The translations under genes and the position numbers were made by a program. Shown one piece after another: positions 7,101 through 15,794 of a stretch of 19,518 bases of DNA. How positions within the stretch are numbered: the stretch's first letter is position 1; each line of letters begins with the position of its first letter. This DNA comes from Bordetella parapertussis (GTDB taxonomy: Bacteria; Pseudomonadota; Gammaproteobacteria; Burkholderiales; Burkholderiaceae_C), in the NCBI GenBank assembly GCA_945888535.1, contig CAMDAN010000040.1, positions 1 through 19,518 of the forward strand, in the 5' to 3' direction. The notes under the pieces were generated by a model. That model did no database searches. It was not told the origin of the DNA and saw only the letters and a list, made by a program, of their open reading frames with translations.

Positions 7101-8198
7101 ATGTTGAACCGTTTGATTTCCAACGACCCGCCGCGCAGCCGTTTGCTCTCTGCGGTACTGATCTTGATTTTGTTGGGTCTGGCCTTCGCCCCCTTTTTGT
7201 TTCCGGGCGTCAAGGCCTTGTCGGTCGCGGCCAAGGTGTTGATTTTTGTGGTGCTCGTGGTGGGCTTTGATTTGCTGCTGGGCTACACCGGCATCGTGAG
7301 TTTTGCCCACACCATGTTCTTTGGCATTGGGGCCTATGGCATTGCGATCTCGTCGAACACATGGGGGCCAACTTGGAGCGCCATTGGCTTGGGTTTTGCG
7401 CTGTCTTTGGGCGTCACGCTGGCTTTTTCTTTGGCCATTGGCTTGTTTTCGCTGCGGGTGCGGGCGATCTTTTTCGCCATGATCACGCTGGCCGTGGCCG
7501 CTGCTTTCCAGACGCTGGCCTCCCAGTTATCGGACTTTACGGGGGGAGAAGATGGCTTGAGTTTCAAGGTGCCCGAACTCTTGTCGCCGGGCACCGAGTT
7601 CAGCGATGAACCGTTTTTGGGCGTGTCCCTTGACGGGCGTTTGCTGTCTTATTACCTGCTGTTTGTGCTGGCTTTGTGCATGCTGCTGGCCATGTTGCGC
7701 ATTGTCAACTCGCCTTTTGGCCGAGTGCTGCAAGCGATTCGCGAAAACGAGTTCCGTGCAGAGGCGATAGGTTACCGGGTGGTGGTGTACCGCACGCTGT
7801 CGAGCGTGCTGTCGGCCTTGTTCGCTTGTGTGGCCGGGGCCATGCTGGCGCTTTGGCTGCGCTACAACGGGCCGGACACCTCGCTGAGTTTTGAAATCAT
7901 GATGGACGTGCTCTTGATCGTGGTGATCGGCGGCATGGGCACCATTTATGGCGCGGCCATTGGCGCGGTGCTGTTCTTGTTGGCGCAAAGCTATTTGCAA
8001 GACCTTTTGCGCCTGGCTAGCGAAGCCACCACGGCTGTGCCTTTGCTGTCGTCGCTGCTCTCGCCAGATCGTTGGTTGCTGTGGTTGGGCCTGCTGTTTG
8101 TACTGTCAGTTTATTATTTTCCGACGGGGGTGGTGGGACGCTTGCGCACCCGCGCTGCGCTGCGGGCGCAGGTGACATCGCAACAGGGTGGTGGCTGA
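7101..8198 (+). CDS. ABC transporter permease, LivM type
   Basis: This 365-residue inner-membrane permease has LivM-family landmarks: DLLLGYTGIVSFAHTMFFG early in the protein, the coupling-loop segment AIRENEFRAEAIGYRV, and VVIGGMGTIYGAAIGAV near the end. The gap from the previous gene is 10 bp and contains an AGGG ribosome site. The next gene starts one base after its stop codon. Together with the LivH-type permease, the two ATPases and the binding protein it completes a five-component importer. Confidence 0.9.
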   Translation: MLNRLISNDPPRSRLLSAVLILILLGLAFAPFLFPGVKALSVAAKVLIFVVLVVGFDLLLGYTGIVSFAHTMFFGIGAYGIAISSNTWGPTWSAIGLGFALSLGVTLAFSLAIGLFSLRVRAIFFAMITLAVAAAFQTLASQLSDFTGGEDGLSFKVPELLSPGTEFSDEPFLGVSLDGRLLSYYLLFVLALCMLLAMLRIVNSPFGRVLQAIRENEFRAEAIGYRVVVYRTLSSVLSALFACVAGAMLALWLRYNGPDTSLSFEIMMDVLLIVVIGGMGTIYGAAIGAVLFLLAQSYLQDLLRLASEATTAVPLLSSLLSPDRWLLWLGLLFVLSVYYFPTGVVGRLRTRAALRAQVTSQQGGG

Positions 8199-8199
8199 T

Positions 8200-9066
8200 A
8201 TGACGTTCACATCTAACTACATCACCTGTGCCGGCCTAGAAATCCATTACACCGATTGGGGCAAGGCCAACCATGGCACAGTTATCGCCTGGCACGGCCT
8301 GGCCCGCACCGGGCGCGACATGGACGAGTTGGCCGCGCACCTGAGCGTTCAGGGCTGGCGCGTGATTTGCCCCGACACGGTGGGGCGTGGCTTTTCGGAA
8401 TGGAGCAGCGCCCCTGAGCAGGAGTACTGCTTGGCCTTTTATGCTCGCATCGCCCGCGAGCTGATGGACGGCCTGCAGTTGCGTGCCGTGCACTGGGTGG
8501 GCACATCCATGGGCGGCGCAATTGGGACGCTGTGCGCGGCGGGTTTGGTCGAACCCACTTTGAATCACCGCATTTTGAGCCTCACTCTAAATGATAGTGC
8601 GCCGGAACTGGCCCAAGTAGCGATTGAACGCATCAAATCCTATGCCGGAAAACCTCCAACATTCGACACCGTGACAGAATTGGAATCATTTTTAAGACAG
8701 GCCTACAAACCGTATGGGTGGCTTAGTGATGCGCAGTGGCGGCGACTTACGGAGACCTCCACAAGAAGGTTGCCTAATGGACGCGTTACGACTCACTACG
8801 ACCCTGCAATGGTGACGCAGTTCACCACGCACCCTAATGACTACCGGATCTGGGATCATTACGATGCGTTGAAATTGCCTGTTCTGATTATGCGCGGCGA
8901 GCAGTCTGATTTGGTTTTGCCAAAAACTGTAAATGAAATGAAGAATCGAGGTCCTGGCATTTTGGGCCTACTCAAATGCATTGAGGTACCTGATTGCGGT
9001 CATGCTCCCGCGTTAAATGTGGCTCAACAATTGGAGCATGTAACCACCTTCATCGATTCTGTTTAA
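8200..9066 (+). CDS. Alpha/beta-fold hydrolase, last gene of the transporter operon
   Basis: This 288-residue hydrolase has an oxyanion-hole HG at 32-33 (AWHGLARTG), nucleophile elbow GTSMGG with Ser103, a probable acid Asp237 (MRGEQSDLV) and catalytic His268 (CGHAPAL), so the full triad is present. There is no signal peptide, so it should act in the cytosol on what the transporter brings in, probably an ester, amide or ring-cleavage product; the substrate is unknown. I preferred the ATG at 8200 over a GTG at 8188 because it follows the LivM-type stop by one base with AGGGTGG upstream. GC drops from about 63% before position 8580 to about 49% after it, within this gene (near residue 125). Confidence 0.85.
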   Translation: MTFTSNYITCAGLEIHYTDWGKANHGTVIAWHGLARTGRDMDELAAHLSVQGWRVICPDTVGRGFSEWSSAPEQEYCLAFYARIARELMDGLQLRAVHWVGTSMGGAIGTLCAAGLVEPTLNHRILSLTLNDSAPELAQVAIERIKSYAGKPPTFDTVTELESFLRQAYKPYGWLSDAQWRRLTETSTRRLPNGRVTTHYDPAMVTQFTTHPNDYRIWDHYDALKLPVLIMRGEQSDLVLPKTVNEMKNRGPGILGLLKCIEVPDCGHAPALNVAQQLEHVTTFIDSV

Positions 9067-9192
9067 AGTTCGCAAAAACTTCGCAAACGTATCAAACTTT
9101 GACTTTAATCTGCTCGACCAAAACAGCCTACAAAAAGTTGAATAGTAGGATTGAGGGGCAGCTATGATTGCTGCTCTTCAAAAAAGGTTTTC

Positions 9193-9618
9193 ATGGCGGG
9201 CATTCACATTACCGATATCGAGTCGGCCATCAATTACTGGCGCGTTCAAATTCCCTCTCCTGATGGCGTGGCGCTACCAGCCCCCACGCGGGCGCTGGCT
9301 GAGGTGTATGCGCTGTTGGTTTTTCACCGTGAAACCCAAGCTGATGAAAAGAGCATGCCAAAGAACGCACATGAAGCTTGGCTAGAGTGGTATTCCAGTA
9401 CGCCTGACACCCCATGCATCGCGATTTGCTCCACCAGCCAAGGGGACGAAGAATGCAAAGGCTGCGGGCGCAGTTTTTGGGAAGTCCAGCATTGGCCCCA
9501 AATGAGCCCCGGTGAAAAACGTGGAACGTGGCGGCGCATTACCCTGGAGTTCAAAGCCTGGCGTTTTAACAAATACGCAGAACGCGCCGCCGACGGGCGG
9601 GTGCCGCTGGAGCACTGA
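9193..9618 (+). CDS. DUF3717-DUF1289 two-domain protein of unknown function
   Basis: This 141-residue protein has an N-terminal DUF3717-like segment, ITDIESAINYWR...LAEVYALLVFH (about 6-45). A DUF1289-like segment follows at about 72-115, with four cysteines in the pattern C75-x3-C79-x8-C88-x2-C91 and then MSPGEKRGTWRRI. The cysteines suggest a small metal site, but no function is established. The ATG at 9193 is preferred because AAGG precedes it by about six bases and the DUF3717 match begins at once; an earlier TTG at 9151 adds unrelated residues. Its stop overlaps the start of the Nudix gene (TGATG), so the two are probably co-translated with mnmA downstream. Confidence 0.8.
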   Translation: MAGIHITDIESAINYWRVQIPSPDGVALPAPTRALAEVYALLVFHRETQADEKSMPKNAHEAWLEWYSSTPDTPCIAICSTSQGDEECKGCGRSFWEVQHWPQMSPGEKRGTWRRITLEFKAWRFNKYAERAADGRVPLEH

Positions 9619-10121
9619 TGGCCGCGCCACGTTGGAAACCAAGCGCCACGGTTGCGGCCATTATTGAGCGCGATGAACAATTCTTGTTGATAGAAGAACA
9701 TACGCCTGAAGGTGTGCGTTTGAACAATCCGGCGGGGCATCTAGACCCTGGTGAGTCTCCGGCCCAAGCCTGCGTTCGCGAGACATTAGAAGAAACGGCG
9801 TATGCGTTTACACCAACGGCCTTGGTGGGGGTGTATTTGTCGCGCTTTGAACGCGCCGCCAGCGCTACCCACCCGCATGGCGAAGACATTACGTATTTGC
9901 GCTTTGCTTTTTGTGGCACGTTGGGCGAATGGGATGCCCATCGGCCTTTGGACCGTGGAATTATTCGCACCCTTTGGATGAGCCCGGATGAAGTGCGGGC
10001 CAGCAAACAGCACCATCGCAGCGCGGCGGTGGTGCAGTGCATGGAAGATTATTTAGCGGGGTGTCGCTACCCTTTAGAGCTTTTGACAACCGACCCTAGC
10101 GTTTACAAGCCGCGCACCTAA
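9618..10121 (+). CDS. nudJ: Nudix hydrolase, NudJ-like
   Basis: This 167-residue Nudix protein has the catalytic box at 40-62: G40-x5-E46-x7-R54-E55-T-L-E58-E59-T-A61-Y62. All catalytic glutamates and the arginine are present; the usual glycine near the end of the box is alanine (A61). NudJ hydrolyses thiamine pyrophosphate and nucleoside di- and triphosphates in Escherichia coli, where it also sits next to mnmA, so gene order supports the orthology. It overlaps the preceding gene by one base and ends 9 bp before mnmA. The precise substrate is inferred. Confidence 0.85.
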   Translation: MAAPRWKPSATVAAIIERDEQFLLIEEHTPEGVRLNNPAGHLDPGESPAQACVRETLEETAYAFTPTALVGVYLSRFERAASATHPHGEDITYLRFAFCGTLGEWDAHRPLDRGIIRTLWMSPDEVRASKQHHRSAAVVQCMEDYLAGCRYPLELLTTDPSVYKPRT

Positions 10122-10124
10122 AAT
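10119..10124 (+). promoter_or_regulatory. Candidate -10 element of mnmA (leaderless-type)
   Basis: TAAAAT ends 6 nt before the mnmA ATG, and no Shine-Dalgarno precedes that start. Transcription from it would begin at or next to the start codon. No good -35 lies at 16-18 bp. The hexamer includes the nudJ stop codon TAA, so chance is possible. Confidence 0.35.
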
Positions 10125-10130
10125 CTGCCC

Positions 10131-11303
10131 ATGAAACAAAAGGGGCAGAAAAAGCGAGTGGTCGTCGGTTTGAGCGGCGGGGTGGACTCTGCCGTTACGG
10201 CCTACCTGCTCAAACAACAAGGCCACGAAGTCATCGGCATCTTCATGAAAAATTGGGAAGATGATGATCGCCCTGCAGATGTCATTGGCGCAGAGACCGA
10301 CCCGGGTTACTGCACCTCCAATATCGATTTTGTGGATGCTGCTGCGGTCGCTGATGTGTTGGGCATCGAAATTGAGCACGTCAACTTTGCAACCGATTAC
10401 AAAGACCGCGTTTTTGCAGAGTTCGTTCGTGAATACCAAGCCGGGCGTACGCCCAACCCCGATATTTTGTGTAACGCAGAAATTAAATTCAAAGCATTTT
10501 TAGACCACGCAATGCGCTTGGGCGCCGAAAAAATTGCTACTGGACACTACGCCCGCGTTCGTCATAACGAGTCAACCGATCGCTTTGAGTTGTTGAAGGG
10601 GCTCGATGCGTCTAAAGACCAAAGTTATTTTTTACACCGATTAAACCAAGCGCAACTCTCACACACATGGTTTCCTGTGGGCGAGTTACACAAAACAGAA
10701 GTGCGCCGCATTGCCGATGAGATTGGCTTGCCCAACGCGAAAAAGAAAGACTCAACGGGGATTTGTTTTATCGGCGAGCGCCCGTTTAGAGAATTTTTAA
10801 ACCGCTACATCGCGATGGAGCCAGGCCCTATTAAGAATCCCAAAGGCCAAACGATTGGCCAACATGTGGGCCTGTCTTTTTACACCCTGGGGCAACGCCA
10901 AGGTTTAGGTATTGGTGGGCTCAAAGCCAAAGGAGCGCAAAAGGGCGGCGGGGAACATACGCCGTGGTTTGTGGCCCGAAAAGACTTGCAAACCAATACC
11001 TTGTGGGTGGTACAGGGCCATGACCACCCGTGGTTGCTTTCACGCTCGCTCAGCGCCCTTGATGCAAGTTGGGTTGCCGGAATATCTCCCAAAGCCAGCG
11101 CCACTCTGAGCGCCAAAACCCGCTACCGCCAAGAGGATGCGACCACCCAGTTGCAAAACGAGAACGCAGCGGGATTCACTTTGAATTTTCCTGACCCGCA
11201 GTGGGCGGTCACACCAGGGCAGTCGGCCGTTTTATACGACGGCGAGGTGTGTTTGGGTGGCGGCGTGATTGAGGCTGCGGTGCAACTTGAGGCAGCTCTG
11301 TAA
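10131..11303 (+). CDS. mnmA: tRNA-specific 2-thiouridylase MnmA
   Basis: This 390-residue enzyme activates and thiolates the wobble uridine U34 of tRNA-Lys, -Glu and -Gln, using persulfide sulfur relayed from cysteine desulfurase. Landmarks are the ATP pyrophosphatase P-loop SGGVDS (15-20), NPDILCN with catalytic Cys114, ATGHYAR (137-142), KDQSYFL and [12 protein letters not shown] with the second catalytic Cys212. Length and domain order are as expected. The ATG at 10131 lacks a ribosome-binding site; it may be translated by coupling to nudJ, which ends 9 bp earlier, or from a leaderless transcript. Confidence 0.97.
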   Translation: MKQKGQKKRVVVGLSGGVDSAVTAYLLKQQGHEVIGIFMKNWEDDDRPADVIGAETDPGYCTSNIDFVDAAAVADVLGIEIEHVNFATDYKDRVFAEFVREYQAGRTPNPDILCNAEIKFKAFLDHAMRLGAEKIATGHYARVRHNESTDRFELLKGLDASKDQSYFLHRLNQAQLSHTWFPVGELHKTEVRRIADEIGLPNAKKKDSTGICFIGERPFREFLNRYIAMEPGPIKNPKGQTIGQHVGLSFYTLGQRQGLGIGGLKAKGAQKGGGEHTPWFVARKDLQTNTLWVVQGHDHPWLLSRSLSALDASWVAGISPKASATLSAKTRYRQEDATTQLQNENAAGFTLNFPDPQWAVTPGQSAVLYDGEVCLGGGVIEAAVQLEAAL

Positions 11304-11380
11304 CTACAACGTGGCCTGAGCAAGGGGTTCCGTGTGAGAATGGCTTTTCTTATCCATACCAAGAACCAGGAGACTTTTTA

Positions 11381-12814
11381 ATGTCCCAACGCGCCACCAA
11401 AATCGTTGCCACTTTGGGCCCCGCATCCAGCGACCCGGCCTTATTGGAGGAAATGATCCGCGCCGGGGTGAATGTGGTTCGTTTGAACTTTAGCCATGGA
11501 ACAGCACAAGACCATATCGACCGCGCGACTTTGGTTCGCGAAGCCGCCAAGCGCGCTGGGCGTGAAGTGGCGATCATGGCCGACCTGCAGGGCCCCAAGA
11601 TTCGGGTGGGAAAGTTTGCCGAAGGTAAGGTTTTTTTAGAGCACGGACAAAAATTTATTCTTGACGCAGCCCGCGCGGAATTGGGTGACATCCATGCCGT
11701 GGGCCTGGACTACAAAGCCTTGCCCCACGAAGTCAAGGCCGGTGACGTGTTGTTACTCAATGATGGTTTGATCGTCATTACGGTGGACGCCGTCAAAGGC
11801 CAGCAAGTTCACACCACCGTCAAACTCGGCGGCGAGTTGTCTAACAACAAAGGCATTAATAAGCAAGGCGGCGGCCTCACCGCGCCGGCCTTAACAGCCA
11901 AAGATATGGACGACATTCGAACCGCAATGAGTTTTCAGGCGGATTACGTGGCGGTGAGTTTTCCCAAAAATGCGACCGATATGGAAATGGCACGCCAACT
12001 CTGTAATGTGGCTGCAGCGCAGTACAACCACAAGCCCGGCTTGATTGCCAAAATTGAACGGGCCGAGGCGATCCCCAAACTTCTCGAAATTTTGTTGGCC
12101 AGTGACGGCATCATGGTTGCGCGTGGCGACTTGGCCGTTGAAGTTGGGAACGCTGCGGTTCCCGGTTTGCAAAAACGCATGATCAAACTCGCTCGCGAGT
12201 ATGACAAGGTGGTTATCACGGCAACGCAGATGATGGAGTCGATGATTACCAATCCGGTGCCCACCCGCGCCGAAGTGAGTGACGTAGCCAACGCCGTGCT
12301 CGATGGAACCGACGCCGTCATGCTCTCAGCTGAAACGGCTGCCGGCAAGTACCCGTTGGAGACGATCAAAGAGATGGCGCAAATTTGCTTGGCCGCTGAA
12401 GAGGGAGGCGACCCCAAGCTTGACGCAGACTTCATCGGTAAAACCTTCACGCGCATTGACCAAAGTATCGCCATGGGCGCTTTGTTTACCGCTTACCACT
12501 TGGGCGCCAAAGCGATTGTGGCGATGACCGACAGCGGTTCTACCGCTTTATGGATGAGCCGCCATTTGAGCCAAGTTCCGATTTACGCTCTGACCCCCAA
12601 GATGGAGACCCAGCGCAAGATGACTCTGTACCGCAACGTGCGTCCGCTCTTGATGAATACCAGCGCAGACCGTGACACTGCGTTGCGAGACGCAGAGCAG
12701 CACCTGAAGGATCGCGGCATTGTTCAAAAAGGCGATGTGTATGCGATTACCTGCGGTGAGCCCATGGGCGCACCCGGGGGCACCAATATGCTGAAAATTT
12801 GCCAAGTGGAGTGA
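11381..12814 (+). CDS. pyk: Pyruvate kinase
   Basis: This 477-residue glycolytic enzyme transfers phosphate from phosphoenolpyruvate to ADP. It begins RATKIVATLGPAS. Visible features are substrate-contact R34 (VVRLNFSHG), MADLQGPKIRVG at the A/B domain boundary (67-77), LIAKIERAEA with catalytic K224 and metal ligand E226, ARGDLAVE with D250, and ATQMMESMI...PTRAEVSDVANAVLDGTDAVMLSAET further on. A good ribosome site AGGAG (11368-11372) precedes the ATG. It is followed on the same strand by fba and purC, an arrangement common in Burkholderiales. Confidence 0.97.
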   Translation: MSQRATKIVATLGPASSDPALLEEMIRAGVNVVRLNFSHGTAQDHIDRATLVREAAKRAGREVAIMADLQGPKIRVGKFAEGKVFLEHGQKFILDAARAELGDIHAVGLDYKALPHEVKAGDVLLLNDGLIVITVDAVKGQQVHTTVKLGGELSNNKGINKQGGGLTAPALTAKDMDDIRTAMSFQADYVAVSFPKNATDMEMARQLCNVAAAQYNHKPGLIAKIERAEAIPKLLEILLASDGIMVARGDLAVEVGNAAVPGLQKRMIKLAREYDKVVITATQMMESMITNPVPTRAEVSDVANAVLDGTDAVMLSAETAAGKYPLETIKEMAQICLAAEEGGDPKLDADFIGKTFTRIDQSIAMGALFTAYHLGAKAIVAMTDSGSTALWMSRHLSQVPIYALTPKMETQRKMTLYRNVRPLLMNTSADRDTALRDAEQHLKDRGIVQKGDVYAITCGEPMGAPGGTNMLKICQVE

Positions 12815-12843
12815 TCCGGCTGGGTGGGTAAAATCGCGCCATC

Positions 12844-12870
12844 GGTAAAAAGTTACCAAGCGGTTACCAA
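12844..12870 (+). repeat. TTACC half-site repeats in the fba leader
   Basis: GGTAA and TTACC form a short inverted repeat (12844-12857), and GTTACCAA occurs twice (12852-12859 and 12863-12870) with an 11-bp period, one helical turn. A possible -10 (TAAAAT, 12829-12834) lies upstream, which would put the repeats in the fba 5' leader, just before the ribosome site GGAG at 12878. They could be an operator or a small hairpin; the function is unknown. Confidence 0.35.
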
Positions 12871-12889
12871 CTTCCCCGGAGATTAGAAA

Positions 12890-13954
12890 ATGGCCCTCGT
12901 TTCAATGCGCGAGTTGCTGGATCACGCAGCAACAAACGGCTACGGCATCCCAGCGTTTAATGTCAACAACCTAGAGCAAGTGCAGGCCATCATGGAGGCG
13001 GCCCACGAAGTCGGTGCTCCAGTCATCATGCAAGCCAGCGCGGGCGCTCGCAAATACGCAGGCGAAGGCTTTTTAAAGCATTTGATCCAAGCCGCGGTGG
13101 AAAGCTATCCGCATATTCCCGTCGTAATGCACCAAGACCACGGCCAAAGCCCCGCCGTTTGCGAAGGCGCGATCAAGCTGGGCTTTAGTTCGGTGATGAT
13201 GGATGGCAGCTTAGAGGCCGACGGCAAAACGATTGCCAGCTACGAATACAACATTGAAGTCACGCGTAAAGTGGTTGACATGGCCCACGCTCTGGGCGTC
13301 ACGGTGGAAGGCGAGCTCGGCTGCTTGGGTTCTTTAGAAACCATGCAGGGTGACAAAGAAGACGGCCACGGAACCGACGCTGTCATGACCCGCGAGCAGT
13401 TGCTGACCGACCCGGAGCAGGCTGCAGACTTTGTCAAGCGCACCCAGTTGGATGCCTTGGCCATTGCTATCGGCACCAGCCACGGCGCTTACAAATTCAC
13501 CCGCAAACCCACGGGTGATATTTTGGCGATTGATCGCATCAAAGAAATCAACCGCCGCTTGCCCAATACACATTTGGTGATGCACGGCTCGAGCAGCGTG
13601 CCGCAAGACCTGTTGGCAACCATCAATGCCTTTGGCGGCAAGATGAAGCAAACCTATGGCGTACCGGTAGAAGAAATTCAAAAGGCGATTCAGTTTGGCG
13701 TGCGAAAAATCAACATCGACACCGACATTCGCATGGCGATGACGGCCGCAGTGCGCAAGTTTTTAATCGAAAACCCAGAAAAGTTTGACGCCCGTGAATG
13801 GCTTAAACCCGCTCGCGAAGCCGCCAAACTCCTCTGTAAAACCCGCTACATCGAGTTTGGATGCGAAGGCCAAGCCACCAAAATCAAAGGCGATAGCTTG
13901 AGCGTGGTAGCAGCGCGTTATGGTCGTGGCGAATTGGCGCAAGCCGTTCTCTAG
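12890..13954 (+). CDS. fba: Class II fructose-bisphosphate aldolase (354-residue type)
   Basis: This zinc-dependent aldolase splits or forms fructose 1,6-bisphosphate in glycolysis and gluconeogenesis. Its 354 residues and sequence fit the class II subtype usual in Burkholderiales, which is also used in Calvin-cycle operons; there are no Calvin-cycle neighbours here. Visible residues are catalytic D83 and zinc ligand H84 (HQDHGQ), zinc ligands H198 ([10 protein letters not shown]) and H232 (VMHGSSSVP), and the phosphate-binding [11 protein letters not shown] segment. The ribosome site GGAG lies 8 nt before the ATG. It lies between pyk and purC on the same strand. Confidence 0.97.
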   Translation: MALVSMRELLDHAATNGYGIPAFNVNNLEQVQAIMEAAHEVGAPVIMQASAGARKYAGEGFLKHLIQAAVESYPHIPVVMHQDHGQSPAVCEGAIKLGFSSVMMDGSLEADGKTIASYEYNIEVTRKVVDMAHALGVTVEGELGCLGSLETMQGDKEDGHGTDAVMTREQLLTDPEQAADFVKRTQLDALAIAIGTSHGAYKFTRKPTGDILAIDRIKEINRRLPNTHLVMHGSSSVPQDLLATINAFGGKMKQTYGVPVEEIQKAIQFGVRKINIDTDIRMAMTAAVRKFLIENPEKFDAREWLKPAREAAKLLCKTRYIEFGCEGQATKIKGDSLSVVAARYGRGELAQAVL

Positions 13955-13972
13955 CCGTCTTCTAGCCGCCCT

Positions 13973-13978
13973 TAAAAT
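13973..13978 (+). promoter_or_regulatory. Candidate -10 element of purC (leaderless-type)
   Basis: TAAAAT ends 7 nt before the purC ATG at 13986; no Shine-Dalgarno is present between them (only TGGGGCT). The predicted transcript would start at or next to the ATG. No convincing -35 hexamer was found in the overlapping end of fba. Confidence 0.45.
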
Positions 13979-13985
13979 TGGGGCT

Positions 13986-14897
13986 ATGACCCCAACCAGC
14001 GCCCTCCACACGTCCACCCTTAAATCCCTAACCTTGCTCGCTCGCGGCAAGGTCAGAGACAACTACGCGGTGGGAGATGACCGAATTTTGATGGGTGCGA
14101 GCGACCGCCTCAGCGCCTTTGACGTGATCATGGGCGAGCCCATCCCAGGCAAAGGCGTGTTGCTGACGCAAATGGCGCTTTTTTGGTTTGACAAGCTCGG
14201 CCCCAACGGGCTCAATATTTGCCCTATTCACCTCACGGGCGATGCCCCTGAAAGCGCGGTAACGCCTGAGGAAGTTGCCCAAATCACTGGGCGCTCGATG
14301 TTGGTTAAACGCCTCAAGCCCTTGCCGGTTGAAGCGGTGGTTCGGGGTTACTTGGCGGGCAGCGGTTGGAAAGAGTACCAAGACAACGGCGCAGTGTGTG
14401 GCGTGGCTTTGCCAGCGGGGTTAAAAAACGCCTCGAAGTTGCCAGCGCCGATTTACACCCCGGCAGCCAAAGCGGCGGTGGGTGACCATGACGAAAATAT
14501 CACTTTCGAGCAAACCGTTGACATGATCGGCTTGGACTTGGCAACCCGCATCCGCGAAATCAGCATCAAACTCTACCAAGCCGCCGCCGATTTCGCCTTA
14601 ACGAAAGGCATCATCATTGCGGATACGAAATTTGAATTTGGGTTGGACGCGCAGGGCACCTTGACGCTCATGGATGAAGTGCTCACCCCTGACTCATCGC
14701 GCTTTTGGCCCCAAGAAAGTTACCAAGAAGGCACCAACCCGCCCAGCTACGACAAACAGTTTGTTCGGGATTGGTTAGAGGGCGCGATGGTTGACGGCAA
14801 GCCTTGGAGCAAAACGCCACCGGCACCGCGGGTTCCCGATGCCGTGATTCAAAAAACGGCGGCAAAGTACCAAGAGGCTTTGCAAAGACTAACTTGA
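13986..14897 (+). CDS. purC: SAICAR synthase (phosphoribosylaminoimidazole-succinocarboxamide synthase)
   Basis: This 303-residue enzyme joins CAIR and aspartate, using ATP, in de novo purine synthesis. It is the long (about 300-residue) form rather than the about 240-residue E. coli form. Signatures are ARGKVRD (19-25), ASDRLSAFD (38-46), [14 protein letters not shown] (118-131) and [10 protein letters not shown] (210-219). The ATG at 13986 is chosen over an upstream GTG-type start in fba because the conserved part begins just after it. In many Burkholderiales purE and purK follow purC; here the next gene is on the opposite strand and belongs to an accessory patch, so purE/purK must lie elsewhere. 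Confidence 0.96.
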   Translation: MTPTSALHTSTLKSLTLLARGKVRDNYAVGDDRILMGASDRLSAFDVIMGEPIPGKGVLLTQMALFWFDKLGPNGLNICPIHLTGDAPESAVTPEEVAQITGRSMLVKRLKPLPVEAVVRGYLAGSGWKEYQDNGAVCGVALPAGLKNASKLPAPIYTPAAKAAVGDHDENITFEQTVDMIGLDLATRIREISIKLYQAAADFALTKGIIIADTKFEFGLDAQGTLTLMDEVLTPDSSRFWPQESYQEGTNPPSYDKQFVRDWLEGAMVDGKPWSKTPPAPRVPDAVIQKTAAKYQEALQRLT

Positions 14898-14910
14898 GTC
14901 CCGAGTGGTT

Positions 14911-15714
14911 TTACTTGACGACGTTACGCAGTCGTTGGTCGGTGTCTTGCAGTAGTGCTTTTTCAAAATCGATACCCACCTGTCGAATCGACCGCATGAA
15001 CAATCGAATGGGAACCCCTAGCTGGTAAGGGAAAACGAGTTGGGCGCCAAAAATGGGAACCGAGGTACCTTCGCGGGCTTGTACGGTAAAGGACATCGGT
15101 GTTTTGTTGGCTTTGTCTGCAATCGCTTGCACCGTTTCTAGCGTAACGCGTTCTTTGGCGTAGGCCTGGATAAAAATAGTGATCGTTAATTTCTCAGGGT
15201 TTTGCCGAATCCAAAACGGATACGTGACACCCGTGAAAGCATACAAATCGCCGTTGGGCTCTAAGCGCGTGTCCACGCGTTGTCGGCGCAAGTAATTCGC
15301 CAAAGCCTCGCCCACCAAATCCAACGGCTTCCAAACAGCAATCACGGTGTCATTGGCTTGGCAGCGAGTTTCCTCGATGATTTCCATCATGTCGGCAGAC
15401 AAGCGCGGAATGTCATCTTCTGGAAAGTTGGCTTCTTTCAAAATGCGGCGCAAGTTGAAAACGATTTCATCAAACAGCCGCATTCGAATCTGAATGTCAG
15501 TGGTCGCCGTTTGCGATACATCGCCGGCGTCGTAACGGTCGGGGCGGTGCAAGATGTAGGGGCTGTAAAGCATCTGGTCTTTAATCAGCCGCTCTAGCCG
15601 CACGTTGAGAAAGTAATGCCGAATCTCACGACTTTCTGAGACTGCATCAAACAAAGAAGTGAGAACTTGCTTCATCAACTTCTCGTTACCCGATTTTTCA
15701 AATAATGCCAACAT
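14911..15714 (-). CDS. Unknown protein: degenerate truncated-globin-like N-terminus, YbjN-like C-terminus
   Basis: I do not recognise this 267-residue protein as a whole. Residues 1-117 look helical and follow the truncated-globin (group 1) pattern: LFEKSGNEKLMKQVLTSLF, then IRHYF (31-35), RLIKDQMLYSPYIL (42-55) and FDEIVFNLRRILKEANFPEDD (81-101). At the place expected for the proximal heme histidine (near 71-72) there are threonines, so heme binding is doubtful. Residues about 125-255 alternate strands and helices in a way that recalls the YbjN/secretion-chaperone fold. Both assignments are remote and made by eye. There is no signal peptide. It converges on purC with a 13-bp gap and is transcribed away from vapBC. 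No Shine-Dalgarno precedes the ATG; TATTAT lies 9 nt upstream of it. Confidence 0.75.
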   Translation of the reverse strand: MLALFEKSGNEKLMKQVLTSLFDAVSESREIRHYFLNVRLERLIKDQMLYSPYILHRPDRYDAGDVSQTATTDIQIRMRLFDEIVFNLRRILKEANFPEDDIPRLSADMMEIIEETRCQANDTVIAVWKPLDLVGEALANYLRRQRVDTRLEPNGDLYAFTGVTYPFWIRQNPEKLTITIFIQAYAKERVTLETVQAIADKANKTPMSFTVQAREGTSVPIFGAQLVFPYQLGVPIRLFMRSIRQVGIDFEKALLQDTDQRLRNVVK

Positions 15715-15794
15715 AGGGTGAACATAATACGGCGATTTCTTTGCTTAATCTATGGGTGTTTATCCGAATTCAACCTTGGTTTGGGTTGAGAAGG

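Noticed and set aside
9067..9120. Terminator after the alpha/beta hydrolase
   Set aside because: Repeated CGCAAA words and short AAGTT/AACTT pairs occur, but no stable GC-rich stem followed by a T-run was found.
13950..13968. Direct repeat TCTAGCCG (twice, 11-bp period) before purC
   Set aside because: It is only 8 bp long and the first copy includes the fba stop codon; there is no second line of evidence for function.
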